Notes under the pieces: model-generated
What the model was told of the DNA's origin: nothing
Databases searched by the model: none
Seen by the model: only the letters and a program-made list of their open reading frames with translations
Source: JAYSYM01 sp964543475
GTDB lineage: Bacteria > Bdellovibrionota > Bdellovibrionia > Bdellovibrionales > JAMPXM01
NCBI GenBank assembly: GCA_964543475.1
Contig: CAZIYJ010000010.1
Coordinates: 1 to 64,000, forward strand
Reading direction: 5' to 3'
DNA: 64,000 bases
Part shown: piece by piece, positions 18,936-27,840 of the stretch
Numbering within the stretch: the first letter of the stretch is position 1
How the letters are laid out: each line of letters begins with the position of its first letter
Position numbers and translations under genes: made by a program

Positions 18936-19459
18936 TGCTGCAATGTCCTCTGAGCATAAATTTTGGCCGCTTCGATACTGCCTGGATATCGCTTCTCGAC
19001 TTCTGCACGAGCAAGAGCTGAAGCTTTTGGTTGGTTAGTCTGATGTAGAGCCTGAGATTTTAAATAAAGTGCAGATACGCGTTTGTTTGACGTCGGATAA
19101 TTACTCAGTAAAGTGTCGATCGTATCGAGCGAGTTTTGAAGTTGCCCTTTTAGAAGCGCCAACTCAGCTTTCAGATAAAGTGCGTTATCGGTGTAGATGC
19201 TACTAGGATAAGCCTTTTCCATCAGCTCAACTGCTCGGGTTAAATCGCCTAGTGTTTTGCCGCGATATGAATCAATGACTTTTGAGTACAACAAATGTTC
19301 ACCAGATAACTCTGCTGAATCATTATCCACACTCACCTGTTGAAACGTTTTGGAATTAGCTACGGCAAAATCGGAGCTGAAAAACACAGCTACAACAATG
19401 AGCAAATGAAATTTGCCCGCGAAAAACGCGAAACTGAATTTGGAGTTCGCTCGATTCAT
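18932..19459 (-). CDS. Periplasmic TPR protein (YbgF/BamD-like repeats)
   Basis: 175 aa from ATG 19459, chosen because AGGA lies 6 nt upstream. A hydrophobic export signal (about 9-30) is followed by tetratricopeptide-like helices (about 65-170; ALYLKAELALLKGQ, ALYLKSQALHQTNQPKAS) ending with the YP.S..A motif common to YbgF and YfiO-type repeats. No lipobox. It overlaps the LysM gene by 4 nt. It is probably a periplasmic scaffold; the partner is unknown. Confidence 0.75.
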   Translation of the reverse strand: MNRANSKFSFAFFAGKFHLLIVVAVFFSSDFAVANSKTFQQVSVDNDSAELSGEHLLYSKVIDSYRGKTLGDLTRAVELMEKAYPSSIYTDNALYLKAELALLKGQLQNSLDTIDTLLSNYPTSNKRVSALYLKSQALHQTNQPKASALARAEVEKRYPGSIEAAKIYAQRTLQQ

Positions 19460-19843
19460 AATCATTCCTGATATCTTTATGTTAGAGCACTTCAAAAAAC
19501 CTGCAAAGTAAGAGGCTTGAAAGGCCGGTCTAGTTTCTTGCTTCGCAAAAAAATCAGTCAGGTTTTTAAGTAAGAAAATCGATTACTGCCTCTTAAACTT
19601 GAAGTCTGTGAACACTTATCCACATTGTCTGTGGACTGATTTTCAATCTAGACCTTAGACCCAATGCCGGATAAGGGTTTCAGCGAATTGCTGAACGTGA
19701 AAGCATGGTTAAGCTATTGAACTAACTTAGAAAAACTGTGATTTACGATTTGTTAACAATTAATCTGACAGACATCTTACATCCGAGTCCCGACGGCTCG
19801 TAAGAATCTGTCTAACTTAATCGATTTAGCTACGAGCGTAACT
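19460..19843. other. Intergenic region, 384 bases, divergent promoters expected
   Basis: It separates the minus-strand TPR-LysM pair from the plus-strand comEC genes. No tRNA or short gene with a convincing ribosome binding site was found. It holds one DnaA-box-like site (separate entry) and AT-rich stretches such as TTGTTAACAATTAATC near 19749-19764, a 10-base near-palindrome around GTTAAC. Confidence 0.5.
19616..19635 (+). promoter_or_regulatory. DnaA-box-like site within a small inverted repeat
   Basis: TTATCCACA (19616-19624) matches the DnaA box consensus exactly. Its TCCACA half is mirrored by TGTGGA at 19630-19635 with a 5-nt gap, so it could instead be an operator for a dimeric regulator of the divergent genes. 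A single box is not an origin. Confidence 0.35.
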
Positions 19844-20749
19844 TTGCATGAATGCTCGCGAATGCTTGTTCTGCTCAGTTTGATCGCTCTTGCGATGCTA
19901 CAAATAGATTCGTCTTTGCAAAGTTTAGTGACACAACTCTCTGCCACTTTACAAAACAAGTGTGCATTTATGTCGCCGACTGAATTTCAAAACCGCGAAT
20001 GGATTTCTGCGGTCGTCTGCGGAAAAACTCCTGCTCAAAACTCAGAGTATCGACTTCTTCAAATGAGCGGACTCTTACATTTAGTTGTCGTCTCTGGCTC
20101 ACATCTCGTTTTTGTTGAACAGATTCTAAGCATTGCCTTCGAGCGATTCAAATGGAGGATGGTTGCTAAAACTTTCGTGCTCTCTGCGTTTGCACTGATG
20201 ACAGGCTTCCAAGCACCAGTTGTACGCGCACTCTGCTCACAGCTTCTCAATCACTTCCAGAGTTCGAACAAACTCTTTTGGTCACCACCGGCAGTCACTT
20301 TGTTTGCTGGAATTATTACTCTCACCATCGCTCCAGCTTGGTGGAAATCAATATCTCTTCAGCTCAGTTGGGTCGCGGCATTGTGTCTCCAGATTCCAAC
20401 GCAAAATGAAAGTTGGGGGCGAAAAATTAAGCAGCAACTTTACATTTTCGTGCTGATGTTTCCGCTGCTCATGCAGTTCGCACCTCCCCACCCGGTTAGT
20501 ATTCTCTATAACCTAGCGGTGGCTCCATTTCTTGGCGTCGTCATGTTTCCGGCCTCAGCAGCGGCGATGCTGTTTCCGGACGCATTAGGTTTTGTCGACA
20601 TTGTGTGGAGTTGGTTCTTCGGCTTTCTTGAGGTGAGCATTCCGAGAAGTGGCACTCTTGAACCGATCAAATTTGGATCGCTCTTATTAATTTGGGCATA
20701 CGTTTTCGGAATCAATATCTATTTTGTGACGCGAGAACAGCGACAGTGA
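19844..20749 (+). CDS. comEC: ComEC-like DNA uptake channel, membrane half
   Basis: 301 aa, hydrophobic with about seven membrane segments. MSGLLHLVVVSGSHLVFVE matches the signature of the ComEC competence domain, and VRALCSQLLNHF fits the following helix. The N-terminal OB-like domain of full-length ComEC is missing and the C-terminal metallo-beta-lactamase domain is in the next gene. ComEC carries single-stranded DNA across the inner membrane in transformation. The start is uncertain: TTG 19844 or ATG 19862. Its TGA overlaps the next GTG (GTGA). Confidence 0.82.
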   Translation: MHECSRMLVLLSLIALAMLQIDSSLQSLVTQLSATLQNKCAFMSPTEFQNREWISAVVCGKTPAQNSEYRLLQMSGLLHLVVVSGSHLVFVEQILSIAFERFKWRMVAKTFVLSAFALMTGFQAPVVRALCSQLLNHFQSSNKLFWSPPAVTLFAGIITLTIAPAWWKSISLQLSWVAALCLQIPTQNESWGRKIKQQLYIFVLMFPLLMQFAPPHPVSILYNLAVAPFLGVVMFPASAAAMLFPDALGFVDIVWSWFFGFLEVSIPRSGTLEPIKFGSLLLIWAYVFGINIYFVTREQRQ

Positions 20750-21474
20750 AATCTTTAATTGCACTGCTGATTTCAATTTGGGCGAGCACAACTTCAAATC
20801 TTGTTTTAGATCGAATGATAATTTGGAATGTAGGTCAGGGCCTTTGGGTTTCAATCGTATCCTTAGACACATGCACTCACTTAGATATGGGTGGCGAAAA
20901 AATAAACTGGAAAAAATTAATTGCCGTTTGCGGGTCGAAAGCAAAAAACGAAGTCGCCTTTACGCATTGGGATTTAGATCACATCAGCTTCGCTGAGCAA
21001 GCATCGCGACGCCTTTCGGGATTTTGCATCTCTGTACCGCCACGCGGAACTGCGACACCGGAAAAACTTGAGGTCTTTTCGAAGTTTCGCGTTTGCACAA
21101 ATACCTCCAAAGGAATTTCAGAACTAAAGTTCGCACCCATAGGCAAAAAGATTAATGCAAATGATATGAGTCGAATTTATCTTGGCCAGTCGACGTTATT
21201 TCCCGGAGACTCGACAGCAAAGCAGGAACGTATCTGGTCGCGCTTAATTTCGACTCACCGTTTGAAGTTCTTAGTACTCGGTCATCACGGAAGTAAAACG
21301 AGTACTTCGGTAAAGCTTTTAAAGAATCTGCCGCACCTGCGGCTGGCAATTGCGAGCTCAAGAAAAAAACGCTACGGGCATCCGCACCGCAAAGTCGTCG
21401 AAAACTTAACTAATAAAGGAGTCTCGACGCTTAGCACTGAACAGTGGAACAGTCTCGTGTTTGAACTTAAGTAG
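20746..21474 (+). CDS. ComEC-like metallo-beta-lactamase half
   Basis: 242 aa from GTG 20746, which overlaps the previous stop by 4 nt. A short N-terminal hydrophobic segment, then the ComEC-type MBL domain: IIWNVGQGLWVSIV (in place of DVGQGD), THWDLDH (the HxDxDH metal motif of ComEC proteins), PGDST, VLGHHGSKTSTS and GHPHRKVVENL. It probably works with the membrane half as a two-subunit ComEC. In the full-length family this domain is suspected to be a nuclease. A single-gene alternative with frameshift is unlikely because the overlap is a clean GTGA. Confidence 0.82.
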   Translation: MKSLIALLISIWASTTSNLVLDRMIIWNVGQGLWVSIVSLDTCTHLDMGGEKINWKKLIAVCGSKAKNEVAFTHWDLDHISFAEQASRRLSGFCISVPPRGTATPEKLEVFSKFRVCTNTSKGISELKFAPIGKKINANDMSRIYLGQSTLFPGDSTAKQERIWSRLISTHRLKFLVLGHHGSKTSTSVKLLKNLPHLRLAIASSRKKRYGHPHRKVVENLTNKGVSTLSTEQWNSLVFELK

Positions 21475-21545
21475 CGCAGTCGCAGAGTGGCCCCACTTCC
21501 ATTGGAATGCTTGTTGCAATTTTGAAGTTCAACAAGGGGGATTTT

Positions 21546-22040
21546 ATGTTTCTAAAGCAAGTTTTTATGTTTCTAGTCGTGGGGTTGTTTGTAACTGGGG
21601 CCAACTCGTCCGAGCTCGGCAGCGTCAAGAACAACGATAAGCAAATCGCGATGAAGTTAGCGATTAAAGATTTGGAGCTTCGTGAGAAGACTGCGGCAAC
21701 TCGCAAACTCGAAGTTGCTACACTTCGACTATTGAAATCAGCAGCGACTTTCAGTCGTGATAATTGCGATGACGATAAGCCAGATTCGGGCACTTCATCT
21801 TGCTGGGATAAATGCTCATCTGAGGGATGGAGCAGCTCTTATTGTGATTCGCTCTGCGGAAGCGACAGCAGCACGGGTCAGGAAAGCTGTTGGGATAAGT
21901 GTTCTTCAGAGGGCTGGAGCAGCAGTTACTGCAATAACTTATGTGGAAGCAGCACTGATGGTGGACAAGAAGGCTGTTGGGAGAAATGCTCGGCAGAGGG
22001 TTGGAGCAGCAGTTACTGCAAGAATCTTTGCGGAACTTAA
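21546..22040 (+). CDS. Secreted protein with three CX3C-X9-CX3C repeats
   Basis: 164 aa from ATG 21546, which has GGGGG about 5 nt upstream. Signal peptide (1-20 or so), a charged helical segment (about 25-70), then three nearly identical units beginning at C86, C115 and C144. Each is CWDKCSSEGWSSSYC followed by three residues and Cys, that is CX3C-X9-CX3C, so 12 regularly placed cysteines plus C74. Units are joined by Gly/Ser/Asp linkers. DNA repeats are also similar, which implies recent duplication. No known family is recognised. Periplasmic or secreted disulfide-rich role is inferred. Confidence 0.8.
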   Translation: MFLKQVFMFLVVGLFVTGANSSELGSVKNNDKQIAMKLAIKDLELREKTAATRKLEVATLRLLKSAATFSRDNCDDDKPDSGTSSCWDKCSSEGWSSSYCDSLCGSDSSTGQESCWDKCSSEGWSSSYCNNLCGSSTDGGQEGCWEKCSAEGWSSSYCKNLCGT

Positions 22041-22060
22041 GCAGTTGAGAAGTCTCAAGA

Positions 22061-22086
22061 GGATTTCCGCGCTGGCGCGGAAATCC
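22061..22086. terminator. Strong hairpin after the CX3C repeat gene
   Basis: A perfect 11-bp stem (GGATTTCCGCG / CGCGGAAATCC) with loop CTGG. There is no T tract, so it may be a Rho-dependent or RNA-stabilising structure between two convergent genes. A second, weaker stem CATCCG/CGGATG lies at 22101-22121. Confidence 0.55.
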
Positions 22087-22133
22087 GCACCAGCATCTGC
22101 CATCCGCCGCTGCGACGGATGAACTACGACAAC

Positions 22134-23240
22134 TTACAATTTATAAGGACGATACTCCATACCAAGATCACGCGCCACCGGCTCGTAACATACGTAACCG
22201 TTGTAAACGTTGAGTCCTTGGAAGAGTGCTTTATCGCGAGCGATCGCATCTTCAACACCCATTTGCGCAATCATTGAACCGTAACGAAGAGTTACGTTTG
22301 TGAGAGCGTAAGTTGAAGTACGAGCCACAACTCCTGGCATGTTGGGAACACAATAGTGAATCACGCCGCTGACTTCATAAGTTGGGTTTGTGTGCGAAGT
22401 AGGTCGGCAAGTTTCGATACAACCGCCTTGATCTACTGCCACGTCGACAACAACTGAGCCTGGGCTCATGCGAGAAACCATTTCTTTTGTTACGAGAACT
22501 GGAGCCTTGTGACCAGTGATCAACACGCCGCCTACAACCAAGTCAGACTCAACAACAGCTTCTTCGATATTTTGAGTGTTTGAGTACATCGTCGTGAGGC
22601 GACCTTGGAATACGTCATCGAGGTATTCTAAGCGTGCCGTGTTGACGTCGAGAACAGTCACGTCGGCACCTAAGCCAACAGCCATTTTCGCTGCGTTGAT
22701 ACCCACAACACCACCACCGATGATCGTAACTCTTCCGCGCTTAACGCCAGTCACTCCACCAAGCAAAATTCCTTTTCCGCCGTGATCTTTTTGTAAGTAG
22801 AAAGCACCAACCTGAGTCGCCATGCGGCCAGCAACTTCAGACATTGGAACTAGAAGCGGAAGTGATCCGTCTTCTTTTTGAATTGTTTCGTAAGCAACAG
22901 CTTTTACTTTTCGCTCGCAAAGAACTTTTGTGAGTTTTGGTTCAGCTGCTAAGTGGAGGTAAGTGTAAAGAATTTGATTTTCACGAAGGAGCTCATACTC
23001 ATCTGGAAGTGGCTCTTTCACTTTCATGATCATTTCGGCTTTGCCGTAAATTTCTTTTGCCGTGTCCATCATCTTTGCGCCGGCTTGGATGTAATCTTCA
23101 TTTGTGATTCGGCTGCCAAGGCCCGCATCTTTTTGAACGTAAACTGTGTGACCTTCTTTTATTAATTGGCGAACGCCCGCTTCAGTTAAACCCACTCGGT
23201 TTTCGCTAATTTTGATCTCTTTCGGTACTCCGATGATCAT
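22134..23240 (-). CDS. ald: Alanine dehydrogenase
   Basis: 368 aa, standard length. It converts L-alanine and NAD to pyruvate, ammonia and NADH. Substrate and catalytic residues are present at canonical positions: R15 (SENRVGLT), K75 (VKEPLP) and H96 (YLHLA). The NAD-binding glycine motif is IIGGGVVGINAAK, and VPNMPGVVARTSTYALTN is the usual C-terminal signature. It stands alone, convergent with the CX3C repeat gene and next to lpxC. Confidence 0.96.
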   Translation of the reverse strand: MIIGVPKEIKISENRVGLTEAGVRQLIKEGHTVYVQKDAGLGSRITNEDYIQAGAKMMDTAKEIYGKAEMIMKVKEPLPDEYELLRENQILYTYLHLAAEPKLTKVLCERKVKAVAYETIQKEDGSLPLLVPMSEVAGRMATQVGAFYLQKDHGGKGILLGGVTGVKRGRVTIIGGGVVGINAAKMAVGLGADVTVLDVNTARLEYLDDVFQGRLTTMYSNTQNIEEAVVESDLVVGGVLITGHKAPVLVTKEMVSRMSPGSVVVDVAVDQGGCIETCRPTSHTNPTYEVSGVIHYCVPNMPGVVARTSTYALTNVTLRYGSMIAQMGVEDAIARDKALFQGLNVYNGYVCYEPVARDLGMEYRPYKL

Positions 23241-23316
23241 TTGTATTACCCCTTGGATAGTTTTTTAGAGAGGGGTGACTTTCACATTTGTGTTTCACAG
23301 AGGCAAGTTCAATTTT

Positions 23317-24231
23317 TTAGTGGCGGGTCGACGACCAAAGCGCACCTAAACCAGCCGTGGTTTCGGGTAAATCCGAACCCAATTCGATTTGGCGGCAATG
23401 ATCCGGCGATTCAAGAATCTTAGAAACTAGACGATGCAAAACGTCGTGACCGGCTTTGTAAAGCACCAAGTGACCCATCAAAGGCATCCCAAGGTTCACC
23501 AAATCACCGAGCGCATCTAAAACTTTGTGCCGAACAAACTCATCTTTAAAGCGCAAGCCTTCAGGATTTAAGATCTTTGTTTCATCTAAAACGATCGCGT
23601 TTTCAAGACTTCCGCCAAGCGCTAAGCCTCTTGCACGAAGGGCCTCAACATCTTTCATAAAACCAAAAGTTCGCGCTTTCGCAATCTCGCGAACGAACGA
23701 AGTCTCATTGATATCGAGATCTAATTTTTGAAGACCAATACTTGGATGCGGAAAATCGATCGTACAAGTAATTCGCAGACCGTTATAAGGAACAACATAC
23801 GCATGCTTATCTTCGTTCCCGATAAATATTGGTTGGGTGACGTATGCATACTTGCGCGGCTCATCTTGCTCTACTAAGCCCGCAGCCAATAGTGACTCAG
23901 CAAAAACTGCAGCACTGCCATCACAAATCGGAATTTCTGGGCCTGACAGCTCGATGACTAGATTATCAATTCGAAATGCAGCAAGTGTCGAAAGACAGTG
24001 CTCAACTGTTGCTACTTGAAAAAGTTCTCCGCCGAGTGTGGTTGCCATTGTTGTCGCTTGAACATTGGCAGCGATGGCTTTGACTGAAGGCTTTCCCGGA
24101 AGATCAACGCGAGCGATATGAATTCCTGTATTTGCAGGAGCAGGTCTGAACGTTAATGAAGTTGGTTTTCCTGAGTGAATGCCAATTCCATCAACCGTAA
24201 CTGTTTTACCGATCGTTCGCTGTAGAAACAT
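23317..24231 (-). CDS. lpxC: UDP-3-O-acyl-N-acetylglucosamine deacetylase
   Basis: 304 aa, the standard LpxC length. It is the committed step of lipid A synthesis in the cytoplasm. Zinc ligands are visible as H78 (VEHCLS), H235 and D239 (RHKVLDALGD); E77 and H262 (GHDVLHR) fit the catalytic pair. The start is ATG 24231, preceded by AAGGAG; a longer frame to 24273 has no support. No lpxA, lpxB or ftsZ is adjacent. Confidence 0.96.
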   Translation of the reverse strand: MFLQRTIGKTVTVDGIGIHSGKPTSLTFRPAPANTGIHIARVDLPGKPSVKAIAANVQATTMATTLGGELFQVATVEHCLSTLAAFRIDNLVIELSGPEIPICDGSAAVFAESLLAAGLVEQDEPRKYAYVTQPIFIGNEDKHAYVVPYNGLRITCTIDFPHPSIGLQKLDLDINETSFVREIAKARTFGFMKDVEALRARGLALGGSLENAIVLDETKILNPEGLRFKDEFVRHKVLDALGDLVNLGMPLMGHLVLYKAGHDVLHRLVSKILESPDHCRQIELGSDLPETTAGLGALWSSTRH

Positions 24232-24467
24232 GTACTCCTTCAAGAGCAAGAACGAAGCCACGAAACTCGCCAACTTCTCAGAGTCTGATTACATTTGTAA
24301 GTAATTGAATTGGCAAGCCTTTTTCAAATAGCGACAAAAGGCCAGCTTCCGCTTAAAACCCGCTACTGTAGCGAAAAGGCCGCAAGTGCTGTCGTATTTA
24401 AGACACTTTTCGACTAACGAAGAGAACCGGCCTAGCTGGTTTTCTCGAGGGAACTTAGAATAAAAGT

Positions 24468-24737
24468 GTGTCAAACAAACTCATCGCAATTTCAATCGCT
24501 GGTCTGTTAATCGCCTGTGCTAGTGGCGATAGCGGTTACCGTCGAGGCTCAGAATCTGACAGCTCCGGAAGCACTGCCGTTGGAGCCGCGTACGCAGCTG
24601 ATGGCTTTGCAGTGCAGAAGAAAATGAAAATCAGAAATGAAAATGTTTACGAGTTTTATTATAAGCGCTGCGAACTCGGCAGCGAACGCGCCTACTTCTC
24701 GAAAACTAGTTACGAGTGCTCAGAGGCACCCAGGTAA
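24468..24737 (+). CDS. Small lipoprotein
   Basis: 89 aa from a GTG start. The N-terminus has a lysine, a hydrophobic run and a lipobox LLIAC with C17 as the lipidated residue, so it is probably an outer or inner membrane lipoprotein. The rest is Ser/Gly-rich and then a compact part with two cysteines (RCELG, YECSE). No family recognised. In the 190 bases upstream there is a G-U containing hairpin around 24425-24445 (AACCGGC / GCTGGTT) followed by TTTCTC, possibly regulatory. Confidence 0.65.
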   Translation: MSNKLIAISIAGLLIACASGDSGYRRGSESDSSGSTAVGAAYAADGFAVQKKMKIRNENVYEFYYKRCELGSERAYFSKTSYECSEAPR

Positions 24738-24748
24738 ATTCTGAAAAA

Positions 24749-25777
24749 TTATAAATCAAGTTGCGTAAGCGAAGGCACTGCCGGCGGATGACCTAAGTGC
24801 TTTCGAGCTGTATCGGTCACTACTCGGCCACGCGGAGTTTTCTGAATTAAACCCTCTTGAAGCAAGAACGGCTCATAAACTTCTTCAATCGTTCCTTTAT
24901 CTTCGCTTAAGGCTGCGGCCATAGTGTCGATTCCCACCGGACCACCAGAAAATTTTCCGATGATCATGTTAAGAAGCTTGCGATCCATATCATCAAGACC
25001 TAAGTGATCGACTTCGAGCTGATCAAGTGCGTAGGCTGCCAACTCATCAGTAATTCGACCGTCACCTTTGACTTGTGCATAGTCACGAACACGCTTGAGC
25101 AAACGATTTGCGATACGAGGAGTACCACGACTTCGTCTTGCGATCTCAAGAGCCCCTTCTGGAGTGATGTGCGTATCGAGTAGTTTCGCTGAACGTGTGA
25201 GTACTTTTGTAAGCGCTTCTTTATTATAAAAAGACAGTCGTTCAAAAATTCCAAAGCGATCGCGAAGTGGAGCATTCAACAGACCTGCGCGTGTTGTTGC
25301 ACCAATTAAAGTAAACGGAGCAAGTTGAAATTGCATTGAGCGTGCGCCCAAGCCTTCTCCGGTGACGATATCAATGTAGAAATCCTCCATCGCGCTGTAA
25401 AGGTACTCTTCGATATTGCGATTGAGTCTGTGAATCTCGTCGATGAATAAAATTGAATTTGGTTTAAGGCTTGTGAGAATTGCGGCTACATCGCCTTTTT
25501 TGTCCAGTGCTGGACCCGATGTAACTTTGAAATCAACTTCCATGAAGTTCGCAATAATATGCGCGAGAGTTGTTTTCCCTAATCCCGGTGGACCACTTAG
25601 TAAAACGTGATCGAGTGGCTCTTTGCGTGCGCGTGCAGCTTCAACAAATACCTGAAGCTTTTCTTTTACCTTGTCCTGGCCCGGAAACTCGTCGAAGTGT
25701 TTTGGGCGAAGACTTGCCTCCCAATTCGATTCACCTTCAAACTTTTCGCCTAGAACAACTCTGTTATCTGACGTCAT
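24749..25777 (-). CDS. ruvB: Holliday junction branch migration ATPase RuvB
   Basis: 342 aa. AAA+ motor with Walker A GPPGLGKT, Walker B LFIDEIHRL, sensor GATTRAGLL and the C-terminal winged helix (KTPRGRVVTDTARKHLG). It drives branch migration on the RuvA tetramer. It is third in a ruvC-ruvA-ruvB run on the minus strand with a 21-nt gap after ruvA. Confidence 0.98.
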   Translation of the reverse strand: MTSDNRVVLGEKFEGESNWEASLRPKHFDEFPGQDKVKEKLQVFVEAARARKEPLDHVLLSGPPGLGKTTLAHIIANFMEVDFKVTSGPALDKKGDVAAILTSLKPNSILFIDEIHRLNRNIEEYLYSAMEDFYIDIVTGEGLGARSMQFQLAPFTLIGATTRAGLLNAPLRDRFGIFERLSFYNKEALTKVLTRSAKLLDTHITPEGALEIARRSRGTPRIANRLLKRVRDYAQVKGDGRITDELAAYALDQLEVDHLGLDDMDRKLLNMIIGKFSGGPVGIDTMAAALSEDKGTIEEVYEPFLLQEGLIQKTPRGRVVTDTARKHLGHPPAVPSLTQLDL

Positions 25778-25798
25778 CTCTGCACCTCAAAACTTAAA

Positions 25799-26392
25799 TT
25801 AAAACTGACCTGACAATGCGGCCAATCCGCGACGAACACCCGCCTGCACATCAAGATCAGCCGGCATATCCTCAACAACTTTCTCAACGTCTTGCAATCT
25901 AAAGCCTAAATTTACGAGAGCAGAAACCACTTCAGAGCGAGGCTTGTTTGCAGATCGCTTCTTGGGAGAATCTTCGCTCAAAACCAATTTACCCTTCAAA
26001 GTTAGAATCAACTGTTCTGCAGTTTTCTTTCCGACTTTCGGCAATCCTGAAAGTGCTTTTACGTCGCCTGCCTCGATCATCGCCATTAGTTGATTAAGAG
26101 TTGCACCCGATAAAATCTTGATCGCCATCTTCGGGCCCACACCATTGACTTTCACAAGCGACATAAACGTTTGTTTTTCAGCTGAAGTTGCAAAGCCAAA
26201 AAGCGAAATCGCATCTTCTCGAACAAAAGTTTGAATCAAGAGCTGCACTTCAGGAGTAGAAATTGATTGAGCTAGAATTTCTTCAAGACCGTTTGTTGAA
26301 CACTGAACTTCGTAGCCAACTCCGTTGACATCAACTGTAACTACACCTTCTTGGTCGTGATCAGTAATGCGACCACGTAATGAACTAATCAT
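25799..26392 (-). CDS. ruvA: Holliday junction DNA-binding protein RuvA
   Basis: 197 aa. N-terminal OB domain (MISSLRGRIT, VDVNGVGYEV), tandem helix-hairpin-helix motifs (LVKVNGVGPKMAIKIL and LSGLPKVGKKTAEQLI) and the small RuvB-contacting C-terminal domain (VSALVNLGFR). It binds the four-way junction. Its ATG overlaps the ruvC stop by 4 nt. Confidence 0.97.
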   Translation of the reverse strand: MISSLRGRITDHDQEGVVTVDVNGVGYEVQCSTNGLEEILAQSISTPEVQLLIQTFVREDAISLFGFATSAEKQTFMSLVKVNGVGPKMAIKILSGATLNQLMAMIEAGDVKALSGLPKVGKKTAEQLILTLKGKLVLSEDSPKKRSANKPRSEVVSALVNLGFRLQDVEKVVEDMPADLDVQAGVRRGLAALSGQF

Positions 26393-26937
26393 CTCTCGAC
26401 CTCGTGATTTCTTTTTCGACGGGCCATTTCAAGCCCCCGGCTCATGTTTTCTTCAGTTTCAATTTGTTTGGCGTGATAATACGCGAGCGATAATGCATCA
26501 GAGGCATCGATTTTCTCATTCGAAGCAACTGCTCCGCGCAAGCCCAAAAGCGCATATAGGAGCATTTGAACTTGCTCTTTTGATGCGGCTCCGCTGCCCG
26601 TAATTCCTTTTTTCACTGACTTAGCTGCGTACTCAACAATTTCACTTTGTGATTTTGAAGCATACATCAGGCATATGCCACGAATGTGACCTAGCTTAAA
26701 TGCACTGTCGGCATTCTTACCGAGGAAAATATTTTCGATGACTGTAATGCTTGGACGATTTTCTGAAAAGAGCTGCTCGAGTTGCTCTGCAATCTCAAAA
26801 ATTCTTTGATGAAATGGCACTGTAGGCGAACAAGAAAACACCCCATGCTTGAGGTACTCAATTTTGCCATTAGTGATGCCGACGAGGCCGTAACCGAGAT
26901 TGATAGTTCCCGGATCGATTCCCAATATTATTCTCAA
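26389..26937 (-). CDS. ruvC: Crossover junction endonuclease RuvC
   Basis: 182 aa. RNase H-like resolvase with the first acidic residue D8 in GIDPGTINLGYG, Glu in VIENIFLGKN, and the C-terminal pair in IDASDALSLAYYH. It cuts Holliday junctions. First gene of ruvCAB. The upstream 140 bases to the divergent TPR gene hold a palindromic repeat. Confidence 0.97.
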   Translation of the reverse strand: MRIILGIDPGTINLGYGLVGITNGKIEYLKHGVFSCSPTVPFHQRIFEIAEQLEQLFSENRPSITVIENIFLGKNADSAFKLGHIRGICLMYASKSQSEIVEYAAKSVKKGITGSGAASKEQVQMLLYALLGLRGAVASNEKIDASDALSLAYYHAKQIETEENMSRGLEMARRKRNHEVER

Positions 26938-26964
26938 GGATGCTCCACATGCTGTTCAAATACC

Positions 26965-27004
26965 GGGATCCATGTATACGAGTTAACCGGTATACTCGGA
27001 TTCC
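26965..27004. repeat. GTTAAC-centred imperfect palindrome, copy 1
   Basis: A 40-base imperfect inverted repeat centred on GTTAAC at 26982-26987, with outer arms GGGATCC and GGATTCC and inner GTATAC on both sides. A related copy lies at 28439-28476 in the opposite sense. It lies between the divergent ruvC and TPR genes. Confidence 0.65.
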
Positions 27005-27078
27005 TGTTTGATTAAACGACGGCAGGCCATTAATTTTCAAGCTTTGAATTGCTAATTGGGTCATGTAACAATGCTCAA

Positions 27079-27786
27079 ATGTCGTCACTTACACCTGAGC
27101 TCATCGAGCGCTATCAGCTTGAATATGCCCGCGATCCGAAGTCGAAGGTATTCGCTCCTTTGTCCGAGGCCTATCGACGAATGGGGTTAGTTGAAGAGGC
27201 GCTTCGAATAGCCGAGGGCGGAGTACGCGCCAACCCAGAATTTGCGAGCGGAAGAGTCGCTCTTGCCAGAGTTTTGATCGAAAAAAAGCGTTATGAAGAA
27301 GCCTCTGAGCAGCTAAAAAAGGCAATTGAGACGTCGCCAGAGAATTTGCTCGCCTATTCGCTTTTAGGCGAATTGCATCTGCAACTTCGACAGCCAAAAG
27401 AAGCTTTGAGTGCCTTCAAAATGGTCCTATTTCTGAATCCTAACGATGATCGTGCCAAAAAAGCAGTCAGCCGGTGGGAATTTGTAACTGCTGACGAGTA
27501 TGATAATTCGGTTTTTAAAATGGAACCGATATTTGACCATCGGCCCGAGAACGTAAAACGCGAAGTTGAGCGAGCGATTTCGCTGGCCGACGCATTGACC
27601 GTTAGAAATGATCTCGATGCTGCCGTTAATGTACTTCGAGCGGCACAAAGTCGATTAGGCGACCAAACTGACCTAGAAAAACGAATCGGACGCCTTCGCC
27701 AGCGTATGAAGTCGGCGAATGAAGAGAAAAAAGAGGCTCTCGAGGTTCTCCTGCAGCGTATAAACGAGAGACGACTCGATCGTTGA
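27079..27786 (+). CDS. TPR protein
   Basis: 235 aa from ATG 27079; an upstream in-frame ATG-like extension to 27049 is unlikely. No signal peptide. About three to four tetratricopeptide repeats cover residues 10-130 (SKVFAPLSEAYRRMGLVEEA, ASGRVALARVLIEKKRYEEA, LLAYSLLGELHLQLRQPKEA), then a helical, basic C-terminal half. A cytoplasmic scaffold is likely. It precedes efp by 54 nt on the same strand, and the two genes are bracketed by related palindromes. Confidence 0.8.
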   Translation: MSSLTPELIERYQLEYARDPKSKVFAPLSEAYRRMGLVEEALRIAEGGVRANPEFASGRVALARVLIEKKRYEEASEQLKKAIETSPENLLAYSLLGELHLQLRQPKEALSAFKMVLFLNPNDDRAKKAVSRWEFVTADEYDNSVFKMEPIFDHRPENVKREVERAISLADALTVRNDLDAAVNVLRAAQSRLGDQTDLEKRIGRLRQRMKSANEEKKEALEVLLQRINERRLDR

Positions 27787-27840
27787 CCACTCACATCGCA
27801 GCCGGTAATTTCATACTTCACTTAAGAGGAAGACGTTTGC

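Noticed and set aside
19616..19635. Replication origin
   Set aside because: Only one DnaA-box match and no dnaA, dnaN or AT-rich unwinding repeats near it.
22061..22086. Standard Rho-independent terminator
   Set aside because: The stem is strong but no T tract follows on either strand, so it is reported as a hairpin only.
24274..24467. tRNA or small RNA gene
   Set aside because: No T-arm-like GTTCGA stem or acceptor pairing; only one G-U hairpin with a weak T stretch, too little for a call.
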